Shown: positions 42,252-51,120, numbered from the stretch's first letter. The stretch is DNA of 64,000 nt from a bacterium (GCA_004560375.1 SFVC01000003.1:25878-89877); one strand, 5' to 3'. Notes: generated by a model not told the origin, from the sequence alone. Made by a program: numbers and translations.

Positions 42252-43000
42252 GATATGTGCGAATTGATCGGCCGGAGGGCCCCTGCTGGGGCGTGGTGAA
42301 GGGGGAGGAGGTGCTCACCCTCTCCAGGCCGCCCTTTGACGGGCTGGACTACGATGGCGGGCGGCTGCCCTTGAGCCAATGCAGGCTGTTGGCCCCCTGC
42401 GCCCCCAGCAAGATTGTCTGCGTGGGCAAAAACTATGTAGAGCACGCCCGGGAGATGGGGTCGGAACCTCCCGGCTTTCCGGTTCTATTCCTGAAAGGGC
42501 CCAACACGCTGAACCGGCACGAGGGGGCTGTCCACGCGCCGGCCTTTGTGGGCCAGCTGGACTATGAGGGAGAGCTTGCTCTGGTGATCCGGCGAAAGGC
42601 AAAAGATGTAAAGGAAAAAGACTTCGCGGACTATGTGCTGGGCTATACCTGCCTGAACGATGTCACCGCCCGGGATGTGCAGCGGCATGACGGCCAGTGG
42701 ACACGGGGAAAGTCTATGGACGGCTTTTGCCCGGCGGGGCCTTTTGTGGTGGACGACGTGGATCCGTCGGCGTTGAAGGTGGAGACCCGTCTGAATGGCA
42801 AGGTGGTGCAGCAGGGGAGTACCTCCGATTTCATCACCCCGGTGGGGAAGCTGATCGAGTTCATTACCGCCGCCATGACCCTGGAGCCCGGAGACGTGGT
42901 GGCCACCGGCACCCCGGCCGGGGTAGGCTCCATGATCCCCGGCGATGTGGTGGAGGTCGATGTGGAGGGTGTGGGCGTTCTTAAAAATCAGGTGATCTAA
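42248..43000 (+). CDS. Fumarylacetoacetate hydrolase family protein
   Basis: 250 residues with the FAH fold: KIVCVGKNYVEHAREMG at the start of the core, then the metal-ligand Glu pair in LDYEGELALVI and Asp region in YTCLNDVTARD. Likely a metal-dependent hydrolase, isomerase or oxaloacetate decarboxylase; the substrate cannot be told. ATG 42248 overlaps the engB stop (ATGA). Confidence 0.92.
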   Translation: MRYVRIDRPEGPCWGVVKGEEVLTLSRPPFDGLDYDGGRLPLSQCRLLAPCAPSKIVCVGKNYVEHAREMGSEPPGFPVLFLKGPNTLNRHEGAVHAPAFVGQLDYEGELALVIRRKAKDVKEKDFADYVLGYTCLNDVTARDVQRHDGQWTRGKSMDGFCPAGPFVVDDVDPSALKVETRLNGKVVQQGSTSDFITPVGKLIEFITAAMTLEPGDVVATGTPAGVGSMIPGDVVEVDVEGVGVLKNQVI

Positions 43001-43068
43001 ATGAAACCCCGGCGGGCGGGGGAGTGCCCGTCCGCCGGAAAAATGGTAGGGCACCGCAAAAAAATAGC

Positions 43069-43097
43069 TTGCTTTTTCCAATAGGGTCTGCTATAAT
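43069..43097 (+). promoter_or_regulatory. Promoter of the tRNA-Gly gene
   Basis: TTGCTT, 17 bases, TATAAT, 13 bases before the mature 5' end. Confidence 0.75.
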
Positions 43098-43110
43098 GCT
43101 AAAAGCAGAT

Positions 43111-43184
43111 GCAGGTGTAGTTCAATGGTAGAATGTCAGCTTCCCAAGCTGAACACGGGGGTTCGATTCCCCTCACCTGCTCCA
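43111..43184 (+). tRNA. tRNA-Gly (anticodon CCC)
   Basis: Full cloverleaf: acceptor GCAGGTG with CACCTGC, anticodon stem TCAGC/GCTGA, loop TTCCCAA giving anticodon CCC at 43143-43145, and T arm GGGGGTTCGATTCCCC. The discriminator and CCA (TCCA) are encoded. It reads GGG codons. Confidence 0.97.
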
Positions 43185-43189
43185 GCTCA

Positions 43190-43250
43190 GAAATTCCCGC
43201 CACCGTTCCGTTTCCGGCTTTGCCGAAAACTGCACTCTGGCGGGAATTTC
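43190..43250. repeat. 13-bp perfect inverted repeat downstream of tRNA-Gly
   Basis: gaaattcccgcca at 43190-43202 pairs with tggcgggaatttc at 43238-43250 with a 35-base loop that has its own small hairpin. It opens the 308-base gene-free stretch 43185-43492. That stretch also holds a GC-rich palindromic block, a terminator and the ruvC promoter. Confidence 0.6.
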
Positions 43251-43320
43251 TTCGCTTCCAGCCGCGACCCGCTGCGCTGGGCTCACGGCTGGGGGAGGCC
43301 GCCCTGCGGGCGGCTGTGAG

Positions 43321-43343
43321 CCGGGCTTCGCCCGGATTTTTTT
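43321..43343 (+). terminator. Terminator downstream of tRNA-Gly
   Basis: ccgggc ttcg cccgg-type tetraloop hairpin followed by a run of seven T, preceded by a larger GC-rich inverted repeat from about 43280. Confidence 0.8.
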
Positions 43344-43411
43344 GTCACAGCGACAGCCTGGCAGTTTTTACTGCTGTGCCGGTTTTGCGGATGGAGGGCG
43401 GTTCCTGCGGC

Positions 43412-43440
43412 TTGTCTTTTACGTTGGGCTGTGGTACAAT
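43412..43440 (+). promoter_or_regulatory. Sigma-A promoter of ruvC
   Basis: TTGTCT, 17 bases, TACAAT, about 50 bases before the ruvC start. Confidence 0.7.
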
Positions 43441-43492
43441 AGCTTTTGTTTGGGCGTTGCCGTCTCAGACAGTACACTGGGAGGTGCCCGCA

Positions 43493-43984
43493 ATGCTGAT
43501 ACTTGGAATTGACCCGGGCTATGCCATCGTGGGCTTTGGGCTGGTGGAGGCGGTTCAGGGCAAGTACCGCCTGGCGGCCTGCGGGGCCATCAATACCCCG
43601 GCGGGGGTGCGGCTGCCCGCCCGACTGTGGCGGATTGCCACCGATCTGGAGGAGCTGATCGGACAATTTCACCCGGATGTGATGGCCATTGAGGAGCTGT
43701 TTTTTAACCACAACGTCACCACCGGCATCGGCGTGGCCCAGGCCCGGGGCGTGATCCTGATGACGGCGGAAAAGCTGGGCCTGCCCATCTGCGAGTACAA
43801 CCCGTCCCAGGTGAAGCAGGCGGTGGTGGGCTACGGCAAGGCGGAAAAGCGGCAGGTGATGGACATGACCAAGCGGCTGCTGAATCTGAACGCCGTGCCC
43901 AAGCCGGACGACGCCGCCGACGCGGTGGCCATCGCCCTGTGCCACGCCCGGTCGTCCACCTCGCTGCTGCAAACCATACGGTAA
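43493..43984 (+). CDS. ruvC: Holliday junction resolvase RuvC
   Basis: 163 residues. Four acidic catalytic residues are visible in ILGIDPGY, AIEELFF, and KPDDAADAVAIA. It cuts four-way junctions during recombinational repair together with RuvAB. ATG 43493 with GGGAGGTG upstream is the start; the long upstream extension of the frame reads tRNA and noncoding sequence. Confidence 0.96.
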   Translation: MLILGIDPGYAIVGFGLVEAVQGKYRLAACGAINTPAGVRLPARLWRIATDLEELIGQFHPDVMAIEELFFNHNVTTGIGVAQARGVILMTAEKLGLPICEYNPSQVKQAVVGYGKAEKRQVMDMTKRLLNLNAVPKPDDAADAVAIALCHARSSTSLLQTIR

Positions 43985-44000
43985 GATTTGGGGGATCAAC

Positions 44001-44606
44001 GTGTATTATTATCTGAACGGAACGGTAGCCCATGTGGAGCCCTATCTGGCGGTAATCGACTGCGGCGGGGTGGGGTATGCCTGCCGCACCACCCACCACA
44101 CCATCAGCAAACTCACCGTGGGGAAAGCTGTAAAGCTTTACACTCATTTGTATGTGCGGGAGGAGATCTTCGAGCTCTACGGCTTTGCCAGTGAGAGCGA
44201 GCTGGGCTGCTTCCGGATGCTTATTGGGGTGTCCGGGGTGGGGCCCAAGGCGGCGCTGGCCATTTTGTCCTCCAACACCCCGGAGGGACTGGCGCTGGCC
44301 ATTGTCTCCGGCAACGAGAAGGCCCTGACCTCCGCTCCGGGGATCGGTAAGAAGATCGCCCAGCGGATCATTTTGGAGCTGAAGGACAAGCTGGCCAAGG
44401 GGCAGCTCACCACGGCAGGGGGGGAGAGCTTTGCCGGGGGGATCACCGTCATCCCGGAGAACAAGGCCAGCGAGGCGTCGGCGGCGCTGGCGGTGCTGGG
44501 CTACAGCCAGAGCGAGATCGCGGTGGCGCTGAAGGGAATCGACTTGGAGGCGCTGGCCCTGGAGGACGTCATCAAGCAGGCGCTGAAAAAGATGGTGAAG
44601 GGATAG
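44001..44606 (+). CDS. ruvA: Holliday junction branch migration protein RuvA
   Basis: 201 residues. Domain I begins MYYYLNGTVAHVEPYLAVIDCGGVGY, followed by the helix-hairpin-helix region (GVSGVGPKAALAIL and APGIGKKIAQRI) and the C-terminal RuvB-binding domain. GTG 44001 follows GGGGGATC. 16 bases after ruvC. Confidence 0.96.
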   Translation: MYYYLNGTVAHVEPYLAVIDCGGVGYACRTTHHTISKLTVGKAVKLYTHLYVREEIFELYGFASESELGCFRMLIGVSGVGPKAALAILSSNTPEGLALAIVSGNEKALTSAPGIGKKIAQRIILELKDKLAKGQLTTAGGESFAGGITVIPENKASEASAALAVLGYSQSEIAVALKGIDLEALALEDVIKQALKKMVKG

Positions 44607-44635
44607 CCGCAAAGAATGAAAAGGAGGCGTTCCGT

Positions 44636-44950
44636 ATGCTGATCGTCCACGGGTGCGCTGCTCTGTTGTTTGTGATCCTCGGGATTGTATTATTCTGCGG
44701 GAAGGGGAGCTTCCTGATCGCGGGCTACAATACCGCCAGCCCGGAGGAGAAGGCGGAGTTCGACGAAAAGGCGCTGTGCCGCGCCGTTGGATGTATGATG
44801 TTCGCCTGCGCGGCCTGCTTTGGCCTGCTGATGCTCAGCGATGTGCTTCTGAGCATGGCATTGCTTTGGGTTGGCTTGGCCGCGTTTATCCTTGTGATCG
44901 TTGTCGGCGTGGTTTACATGAACACCTCCAAAAAGGTAAAGAGGAAGTGA
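44636..44950 (+). CDS. DUF3784 small membrane protein
   Basis: 104 residues with an N-terminal helix, a short cytoplasmic segment GYNTASPEEKAEFDEKAL that is the DUF3784 hallmark, then two more helices and a basic tail KKVKRK. Function unknown. It is placed between ruvA and ruvB, an odd position for a membrane protein. AAAAGGAGG precedes the start. Confidence 0.88.
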   Translation: MLIVHGCAALLFVILGIVLFCGKGSFLIAGYNTASPEEKAEFDEKALCRAVGCMMFACAACFGLLMLSDVLLSMALLWVGLAAFILVIVVGVVYMNTSKKVKRK

Positions 44951-44954
44951 TCCC

Positions 44955-46025
44955 TTGAGCATTGACTTTTCCGAGAGCGGCGGCTTTGAGACGGAGGCCC
45001 CGCTGGTCACCACCTCCCTGACCCGGGACGACGAGGGGGAGGGTTCCCTCCGCCCCAAATCCCTGGCGGAATACATCGGCCAGGAGAAGGCCAAGGGGAA
45101 CCTGTCCATTTTCATCCAGGCGGCCAAGCTGCGGGGGGAGCCCTTGGATCATGTCCTGCTCCACGGCCCCCCGGGGCTGGGGAAAACCACCCTGTCCGGC
45201 ATCATCGCCAACGAGATGGGGGTGAATATCCGCATCACCTCCGGCCCCGCCATCGAAAAGCCGGGGGATCTGGCGGCGCTGCTCACCAACTTGCAGGAAA
45301 ACGACATTCTCTTTGTGGACGAGATCCACCGGCTGAACCGCTCCGTGGAGGAGATCCTGTATCCCGCCATGGAGGACTACGCCATCGACATCATCATCGG
45401 CAAGGGGCCCTCCGCCAACTCCATCCGGCTGGATCTGCCCAAATTCACCCTCATCGGGGCCACCACCCGGGCGGGACAGCTGTCCGCGCCCTTACGGGAT
45501 CGGTTCGGCGTCACCCTGCGGCTGGAGCTGTACACGCCGGAGGAGCTGGCCCTCATCGTCACCCGGTCCGCCGGGATCCTGGATGTCCCCATCGAAGGGG
45601 AGGGGGCCTTGGAGATCGCCCGCCGGAGCCGGGGCACCCCCCGGATCGCCAACCGGATGCTCCGCCGGGTGCGGGATTTCGCCCAGGTCACCGCCGGGGG
45701 CGTGGTCACCCAGGGAGTGGCGGATCGGGCGCTGAAGGCGCTGGAGATCGACGAGCTGGGGCTGGACAACGTGGATCGGCGGATGCTGAGCAGCATCATC
45801 ACCAACTACGGCGGCGGCCCGGTGGGGCTGGACACCCTGGCCGCCACCATCAATGAGGAGTCCGTCACCCTGGAGGATGTGTACGAGCCCTATCTCATGC
45901 AGCTTGGATTTCTCACCCGCACGCCCAGGGGGCGGTGCGTAACTCCCCGTGCCTATCAGCATCTTGGCCTGACGGCTCCCGGCGGAGCCGGGGCAGGGCA
46001 GATCCCGGAGCAGCTCACTTTTTGA
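44955..46025 (+). CDS. ruvB: Holliday junction branch migration helicase RuvB
   Basis: 356 residues. Walker A GPPGLGKTT, Walker B LFVDEIHRLN, sensor region GATTRAGQLSAPLRDRFG and the winged-helix C-terminal domain (GLDTLAATINEE, FLTRTPRGR). TTG 44955 appears to be the start, five bases after DUF3784; AGAGGAAG lies upstream. Confidence 0.97.
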   Translation: MSIDFSESGGFETEAPLVTTSLTRDDEGEGSLRPKSLAEYIGQEKAKGNLSIFIQAAKLRGEPLDHVLLHGPPGLGKTTLSGIIANEMGVNIRITSGPAIEKPGDLAALLTNLQENDILFVDEIHRLNRSVEEILYPAMEDYAIDIIIGKGPSANSIRLDLPKFTLIGATTRAGQLSAPLRDRFGVTLRLELYTPEELALIVTRSAGILDVPIEGEGALEIARRSRGTPRIANRMLRRVRDFAQVTAGGVVTQGVADRALKALEIDELGLDNVDRRMLSSIITNYGGGPVGLDTLAATINEESVTLEDVYEPYLMQLGFLTRTPRGRCVTPRAYQHLGLTAPGGAGAGQIPEQLTF

Positions 46026-46123
46026 GCAGTCCCGGAGGGGCTGCTTTCGGCAGGCAAATTGAGCAGATCCCATAAAGTGAAAAGAATTTTTCGGGAAATT
46101 TCTAAAAAATTGCCGAAAGAGAT

Positions 46124-46153
46124 TGACAAGCCTTTGCTTTTGTGATTATAATA
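46124..46153 (+). promoter_or_regulatory. Sigma-A promoter of the sigH-like gene
   Basis: TTGACA, 18 bases, TATAAT. The transcript would start within ten bases of the start codon, leaving almost no leader. Confidence 0.7.
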
Positions 46154-46167
46154 TGTAGGGTTAAAGT

Positions 46168-46758
46168 ATGAGTACATTTGATTCACAACGATGCGAATAC
46201 AGTGATGAAGAATTGTGCCGCCTCACCGCTTCTGGCAGCAGAGACGCGGAGGAAGCCTTGGTCAAGCGGTATCTTCGGATGGTGCGTATGTGCGCCCGCC
46301 CCTACTTTCTGGCAGGCGGAGACAGCGAGGATCTGATTCAGGAGGCCACCTTCGGCCTGCTAAAGGCGATCCGGGAGTTTGAACCTGGACACGACGCAAC
46401 CTTCAAGACCTTTGCGGAGGTCTGTATTCGCAACCGAATCCGCTCCGCGGTGGCCACCGCCTCCCGGAGCAAGCACGCCCCGCTGAACAACAGCATCCCT
46501 TTTGAATCCCCTATGCTGGGCAGCGGCGCCAGCCCTGAGGAATTGTATATCAGCAGGGAAGAAGAGGCGGAGCGGCTGACTATGCTGGCCCAGAAGCTGT
46601 CTCCGCTGGAGCGGAACATTATGGCGCTCTTTTTGCACGGCCTCTCCTATCGGGAAATCAGCGAACAGGTGGGACGTCCCGCCAAATCGGTGGACAACGC
46701 GATTCAACGCATCCGGCGCAAGGTAGTCGGCGATCTTGGCGTTATCAGCGAAAGCTGA
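46168..46758 (+). CDS. RNA polymerase sigma-70 family factor, SigH-like
   Basis: 196 residues. Region 2 holds the core-binding GGDSEDLIQEATFGLLKAIREF and the -10 recognition stretch TFKTFAEVCIRNRIRSAV. Region 4 has the helix-turn-helix LSYREISEQVGRPAKSVDNAI. Length and motif order match SigH (Spo0H), the early stationary-phase and sporulation sigma factor, rather than an ECF factor. No anti-sigma gene is adjacent. No clear ribosome site precedes ATG 46168. Confidence 0.82.
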   Translation: MSTFDSQRCEYSDEELCRLTASGSRDAEEALVKRYLRMVRMCARPYFLAGGDSEDLIQEATFGLLKAIREFEPGHDATFKTFAEVCIRNRIRSAVATASRSKHAPLNNSIPFESPMLGSGASPEELYISREEEAERLTMLAQKLSPLERNIMALFLHGLSYREISEQVGRPAKSVDNAIQRIRRKVVGDLGVISES

Positions 46759-46824
46759 CGCAAATATTACAGTCCCAGCAGGTTGCAGTTCCGATTCTGG
46801 GCATCAAAAGAGAGGGTATTTCCA

Positions 46825-47103
46825 ATGTACGAAGACAAGACCTTAGTTTGCAAAGAGTGTGGTCAGGAGTTCGTGTTCACCGCCGGTGAGCAGGAGTTCT
46901 ATGCGGAGCGCGGCTTCCAGAACGAGCCCCAGCGCTGCAAGGCTTGCCGCGACGCTCGCAAGGCTGCCGCCCGCGGTCCCCGGGAGTACTTCACCGCTGT
47001 GTGCGCCGCCTGCGGCGGCGAGGCCAAGGTTCCCTTTGAGCCGAAGACCGACCGCCCCGTGTATTGCAGCGAGTGCTTCGCGAAGATGCGCGGCGAGGGC
47101 TAA
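46825..47103 (+). CDS. Zinc-ribbon protein (probable zinc-binding domain, CxxC type)
   Basis: 92 residues with three Cys pairs: LVCKECGQEF, CKACRDAR, then AVCAACGGEA and YCSECFA. The sequence ECGQEFVFTAGEQEFYAERGF is the typical zinc-binding (zf-trcl-like) domain found in many small bacterial proteins. Role unknown; it might bind RNA or act as a zinc store. Start ATG 46825 with GAGAGGG upstream. Confidence 0.85.
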   Translation: MYEDKTLVCKECGQEFVFTAGEQEFYAERGFQNEPQRCKACRDARKAAARGPREYFTAVCAACGGEAKVPFEPKTDRPVYCSECFAKMRGEG

Positions 47104-47116
47104 TAAGAAAAAACGG

Positions 47117-47153
47117 AAAGGATCGTGCCGGCTTGCCGGCACGATCCTTTTTT
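47117..47153 (+). terminator. Terminator after the zinc-ribbon gene
   Basis: A 16-bp perfect stem (aaaggatcgtgccggc and complement) with a 2-base loop and six T. Confidence 0.88.
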
Positions 47154-47175
47154 ACGGTGCAAGCAGTGTTTTACC

Positions 47176-47204
47176 TTGTCCCGCTCAGAAAACTATGCTA
47201 TAAT
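47176..47204 (+). promoter_or_regulatory. Sigma-A promoter of purB
   Basis: TTGTCC, 17 bases, TATAAT, with a leader of about 60 bases to the ribosome site AAGGAGG. Confidence 0.75.
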
Positions 47205-47273
47205 AAGATAACACTACGCCCGAGCCGGCAGGCTGTCTCGCTCCGGGCCGAGGCATAAGGAGGAACGCTTCGC

Positions 47274-48710
47274 GTGAATAAATCCGCATATGAGAGCCCG
47301 TTGTCCTCCCGCTACGCCAGCGACAGGATGCAATATATTTTTTCTCCGGACAAGAAATTTTCCACCTGGCGGCGGCTGTGGATCGCCCTGGCCCGGGCGG
47401 AGATGGAGCTTGGCCTGCCCATCACCCAGGAACAGATTGAGGAGATGGAAGCCCACATCACCGACATTGATTATGAGCTGGCCGCCCGGAAGGAGCGTGA
47501 GCTCCGCCATGACGTGATGGCCCACATCCACACCTATGGCGCCCAATGTCCCAAGGCCATGCCCATCATCCATCTGGGGGCAACCAGCTGCTATGTGGGG
47601 GACAACACCGACGTGATCCTCATGCGGGAGGGGCTGGAGTTGATCCGGGATAAGCTGGTGCGGGTGCTGGACGCGCTGAGCCGGTTTGCCCATCGCTATA
47701 AAGCCCTGCCCACCCTTGGCTTCACCCACTTTCAGGCCGCCCAGCTTGTCACGGTTGGCAAGCGGGCCACCCTGTGGATGAACGATCTGCTCCAGGATCT
47801 GGACGAGGTGGAGTGCCGCATCTCTAAGCTGAAGCTGCTGGGCTGCAAGGGCACCACCGGCACCCAGGCCTCCTTTCTGGAGCTGTTTGAGGGAGATCAT
47901 GAGAAGTGCAGGGATCTGGATCGACGCATTGCCCGGGAAATGGGCTTCCAGGACACGGTTCCCGTATCCGGGCAGACCTATTCCCGCAAGGTGGACGCGG
48001 CCATTTTGTCCACGCTGTCCGGGATCGCCCAATCCGCCTGCAAATTCGCCACCGATGTGCGGCTGCTGTGCCACCTGAAGGAGGTGGAGGAGCCCTTTGA
48101 GCGCAGCCAGATCGGATCCTCCGCCATGCCCTACAAACGTAACCCCATGCGGTGTGAGCGCATCTGCGCCCTGGCGCGGTATGTCATCGCGGACGCTGCC
48201 AATCCTGCCTATACCGCCGCCACCCAGTGGTTTGAGCGCACTCTGGACGACTCTGCCAACAAACGGCTGTCCGTGCCGGAGGCGTTCCTGGCGACGGACG
48301 CCATCCTCGGCATCTATGAGAATGTGGCGTCCGGTCTGATCGTTCATGAAAAGGTGATTGAACAGCATATTCTGGAGGAACTGCCTTTCATGGTCAGCGA
48401 GAACATCCTGATGGACGCGGTGAAGCAGGGGGGGGATCGTCAGCAGCTTCACGAGCGGATTCGGGTGCTTTCTTTGGAGGCTGGAAGAAATGTAAAGGAA
48501 CTTGGCTTAACAAATAATCTGATTGATCTCATTGCCAGTGACGAGCAGTTCCATCTGAGCAGGGAAGAACTGGCCGCCCACCTGGAGCCGTCCCGTTACA
48601 TCGGTCGATGCCCGGAGCAGGTGACGGACTTTCTGACGGAGTGCGTCCAGCCGGTTTTGGCTGGTCACCCCGACGCTCTGTCCGGCGAGACTGCGGATCT
48701 GAAGGTATAA
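47274..48710 (+). CDS. purB: Adenylosuccinate lyase
   Basis: 478 residues. Cleaves SAICAR and adenylosuccinate in purine synthesis. The fumarase/lyase signature is SSAMPYKRNPMRCERI, and the catalytic region before it is KGTTGTQASF. Start GTG 47274 follows AAGGAGG. It stands apart from other pur genes and is followed by pfkA 40 bases later. Confidence 0.96.
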   Translation: MNKSAYESPLSSRYASDRMQYIFSPDKKFSTWRRLWIALARAEMELGLPITQEQIEEMEAHITDIDYELAARKERELRHDVMAHIHTYGAQCPKAMPIIHLGATSCYVGDNTDVILMREGLELIRDKLVRVLDALSRFAHRYKALPTLGFTHFQAAQLVTVGKRATLWMNDLLQDLDEVECRISKLKLLGCKGTTGTQASFLELFEGDHEKCRDLDRRIAREMGFQDTVPVSGQTYSRKVDAAILSTLSGIAQSACKFATDVRLLCHLKEVEEPFERSQIGSSAMPYKRNPMRCERICALARYVIADAANPAYTAATQWFERTLDDSANKRLSVPEAFLATDAILGIYENVASGLIVHEKVIEQHILEELPFMVSENILMDAVKQGGDRQQLHERIRVLSLEAGRNVKELGLTNNLIDLIASDEQFHLSREELAAHLEPSRYIGRCPEQVTDFLTECVQPVLAGHPDALSGETADLKV

Positions 48711-48750
48711 CCCCGCCCGAAACAATATTTTGGAAAGGATTTGACTACAT

Positions 48751-49743
48751 ATGAAAGCTGTCCATCGCATTGGAGTATTTACCAGCGGCGGAGACGCCCC
48801 GGGCATGAACGCCGCCATTCGCGCCGTGGTTCGGGCCTCCCTGCATTATGGAATTGAGTGCATTGGCATCCGTCGGGGCTATCACGGCCTGCTCAACGGC
48901 GACTTTACCAAACTGGATTTTGAGAGCGTCAGCGATATCTCCCGCCGGGGCGGCACCATGCTCTATTCCGCCCGCAGCCTGGAGTTCATCGAGGAGGCCG
49001 GACGGAGCAAGGCCCTGGCCACCTGCAAGCTGCTGGGGCTGGACGCCCTGGTGGGCATTGGCGGCGACGGCACTTTTAGGGGCTTGCTGAGTTTGGCCAA
49101 CAACGGTATCTCCGTGATTGGCATACCGGGCACCATCGACAATGACATCGCCTGCTCCTCCTACACCATCGGCTATGACACCGCCTGCAACATCGCTTTG
49201 GAAAGCATCGACCGCCTGCGGGACACCATGAAGTCCCATGAGCGCTGCTCTGTGGTGGAGGTGATGGGACACCGGGCCGGCTATCTGGCCTATTCGGTCG
49301 GCATTGCCTGCGGCGCCACGGTGGTACTGGTGCCGGAGCGCCAGGTGGACTTTGAGCGGGATGTGATCGAGCCCATCCGCCGGGCCCGGTTGGGCGGCCG
49401 CACCCACTTCATGATCATCGTGGCGGAGGGCGTCCCCGGCAGTGCGTACGAGGTGGCGGATCAGATCCGGAACGCCACGGCGCTGGATACCCGCGTCACC
49501 GTACTGGGCCATGTGCAGCGCGGCGGATCGCCCACGTCCCGGGATCGTATGGTGGCCACCTATATGGGCTACGAGGCCGTCAAGCTGCTGTCGGAGGGAA
49601 AGAGCTGCCGGGTGGTGGCCATGAAGGGCGACGATATTGTGGATTATGATATCACCGAGGCCCTGTCCATGACAAAGGGCCTGGACGAGATGAGTGAGGT
49701 CGTGGCCCGGGCGATGACCGGCGTTTCCGACGAGCGGATGTGA
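48751..49743 (+). CDS. pfkA: 6-phosphofructokinase (ATP-type)
   Basis: 330 residues. N-terminal GIFTSGGDAPGMNAAIRA, the phosphate-donor loop GIGGDGTFRG and the catalytic PGTIDNDIA. Gly in GGDGT and in PGTIDND marks ATP rather than pyrophosphate as donor. Controls glycolytic entry. GAAAGG lies upstream. Convergent with a PPi-type paralogue across a shared terminator. Confidence 0.95.
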   Translation: MKAVHRIGVFTSGGDAPGMNAAIRAVVRASLHYGIECIGIRRGYHGLLNGDFTKLDFESVSDISRRGGTMLYSARSLEFIEEAGRSKALATCKLLGLDALVGIGGDGTFRGLLSLANNGISVIGIPGTIDNDIACSSYTIGYDTACNIALESIDRLRDTMKSHERCSVVEVMGHRAGYLAYSVGIACGATVVLVPERQVDFERDVIEPIRRARLGGRTHFMIIVAEGVPGSAYEVADQIRNATALDTRVTVLGHVQRGGSPTSRDRMVATYMGYEAVKLLSEGKSCRVVAMKGDDIVDYDITEALSMTKGLDEMSEVVARAMTGVSDERM

Positions 49744-49751
49744 CAAATAAC

Positions 49752-49789
49752 AAAAGCACCGGGTTCCCCAAGGAATCCGGTGCTTTTTT
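49752..49789. terminator. Bidirectional terminator between pfkA and the PPi-type enzyme
   Basis: aaaagcaccgg pairs with ccggtgctttt around an inner partly paired loop, with T runs on both sides (six on the plus strand). Confidence 0.8.
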
Positions 49790-49800
49790 GCTGCCGTTTT

Positions 49801-51039
49801 TTACTTCGCCAGAACCTTCTTCAGCCGTGCGAACCGGGGCAGGCCGTTCTCCTTGGCCTGATGGTTTTCACCCTGAATCAGGGGCAGGGCATAGTCGATA
49901 AACGCCTGGGTCACGCCGTTGCCCTCCTTGTTGATCCACTCCAGGGGCACCTTCTTCTCAAAGTTGGCCACCTCGGAAAGGTGGAACAGCTTGGTCTTGC
50001 AGGTGTACTTGCCGCCCTCCCGGGTGCACTCGAAACCCACCATCTTGTCCGTCTCGCCGGCCACGGCGGCCTCCACAGCGGTCTTGCCCGCCAGGAAGGA
50101 CTCGTCGATATCGGTCTGGGAGGCCAGGTGGGAGCCACACCGCTGGAGCAGGGACAGCTCGATGCCCCGCACCTTGGCGCCGGTGCGTTCCTTGACAACA
50201 TTGGCCAGCAGCGCCGCCAGGCCGCCCAACTGGGCGTGGCCAAAGCCGTCGGTGGCGGAGGTCTTGGCCTCGGACACGAAGGAGCCGTCGGCGTAGTGGA
50301 TGCCCTCAGAGACGGCCACGATGCAGTTGCCGTTCTTCTTGTAGATGGCGTCCACATCGTTCAGGAACTTGTCCATGTCGAAGTCCACCTCGGGGAGATA
50401 AACCAGATCGGGAGCGCAGCCCACTACGCCTGCCAGGGCGGCGGCCCCAGCCAGCCAGCCGGCGTGACGGCCCATGATCTCAATGACGGTCACCATGCCG
50501 GTGTCGTACACCCGGGCGTCCTTGTACACCTCGGCGCAGGAGGTGGCGATATACTTGGCGGCGGAGGCAAAGCCGGGGCAGTGGTCGGTGCCGAACAGGT
50601 CGTTGTCAATGGTCTTGGGCACGCCCATCACCCGGCACTCATAGCCGGACTTGGCCATGAAGCGGCTCACCTTGGCGCAGGTGTCCATGGAGTCGTTGCC
50701 GCCATTATAGAAGAAATAGCGGATGTTATACTTCTTGAAGATCTCCAGGATCCGCTTGTAATCGGTGTCGTCCACATCGGGATCGGCGATTTTGTAGCGG
50801 CAGGAGCCCAGCTCGGAGGAGGGGGTGTTGAGCAGTAGCTCCAGCTCCTTGGCGTCCTCCTGACCCATATCGTACAGCTGATCGTTCAGCATTCCCTTGA
50901 TGCCGTGGGACATTCCATAGACGGCGGTGATGTCCGGACAGTCCAACGCGGTGCGGATCACGCCGTACGCGCTGGCGTTGATCACGGAGGTGGGGCCGCC
51001 GGACTGGCCGATGACGCAAGCGCCCTTTAACTGTGACAT
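49801..51039 (-). CDS. pfp: Pyrophosphate-type phosphofructokinase (diphosphate--fructose-6-phosphate 1-phosphotransferase)
   Basis: 412 residues of the long phosphofructokinase group. Motifs are IGQSGGPTSVINAS at the N terminus, the donor loop YNGGNDSMDT and PKTIDNDLFGTDH. Lys in PKTIDND in place of Gly and the changed GGNDS loop are the marks of pyrophosphate users. This enzyme works reversibly, so it could serve glycolysis and gluconeogenesis. It follows fba and has AAGGAG before the start. Confidence 0.88.
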   Translation of the reverse strand: MSQLKGACVIGQSGGPTSVINASAYGVIRTALDCPDITAVYGMSHGIKGMLNDQLYDMGQEDAKELELLLNTPSSELGSCRYKIADPDVDDTDYKRILEIFKKYNIRYFFYNGGNDSMDTCAKVSRFMAKSGYECRVMGVPKTIDNDLFGTDHCPGFASAAKYIATSCAEVYKDARVYDTGMVTVIEIMGRHAGWLAGAAALAGVVGCAPDLVYLPEVDFDMDKFLNDVDAIYKKNGNCIVAVSEGIHYADGSFVSEAKTSATDGFGHAQLGGLAALLANVVKERTGAKVRGIELSLLQRCGSHLASQTDIDESFLAGKTAVEAAVAGETDKMVGFECTREGGKYTCKTKLFHLSEVANFEKKVPLEWINKEGNGVTQAFIDYALPLIQGENHQAKENGLPRFARLKKVLAK

Positions 51040-51074
51040 AGTCTAATATCTCCTTATATTTATCATTTCACTGG

Positions 51075-51105
51075 AGTTCCCCGCCTCCGGAGGAGACGGG
51101 GAACT
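51075..51105 (-). terminator. Hairpin between fba and pfp
   Basis: agttccccg pairs with cggggaact, with an inner CCTCCGGAGG palindrome. There is no T run, so it may only lower readthrough or protect the fba message. Confidence 0.4.
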
Positions 51106-51120
51106 GAATCGGACAATGTG

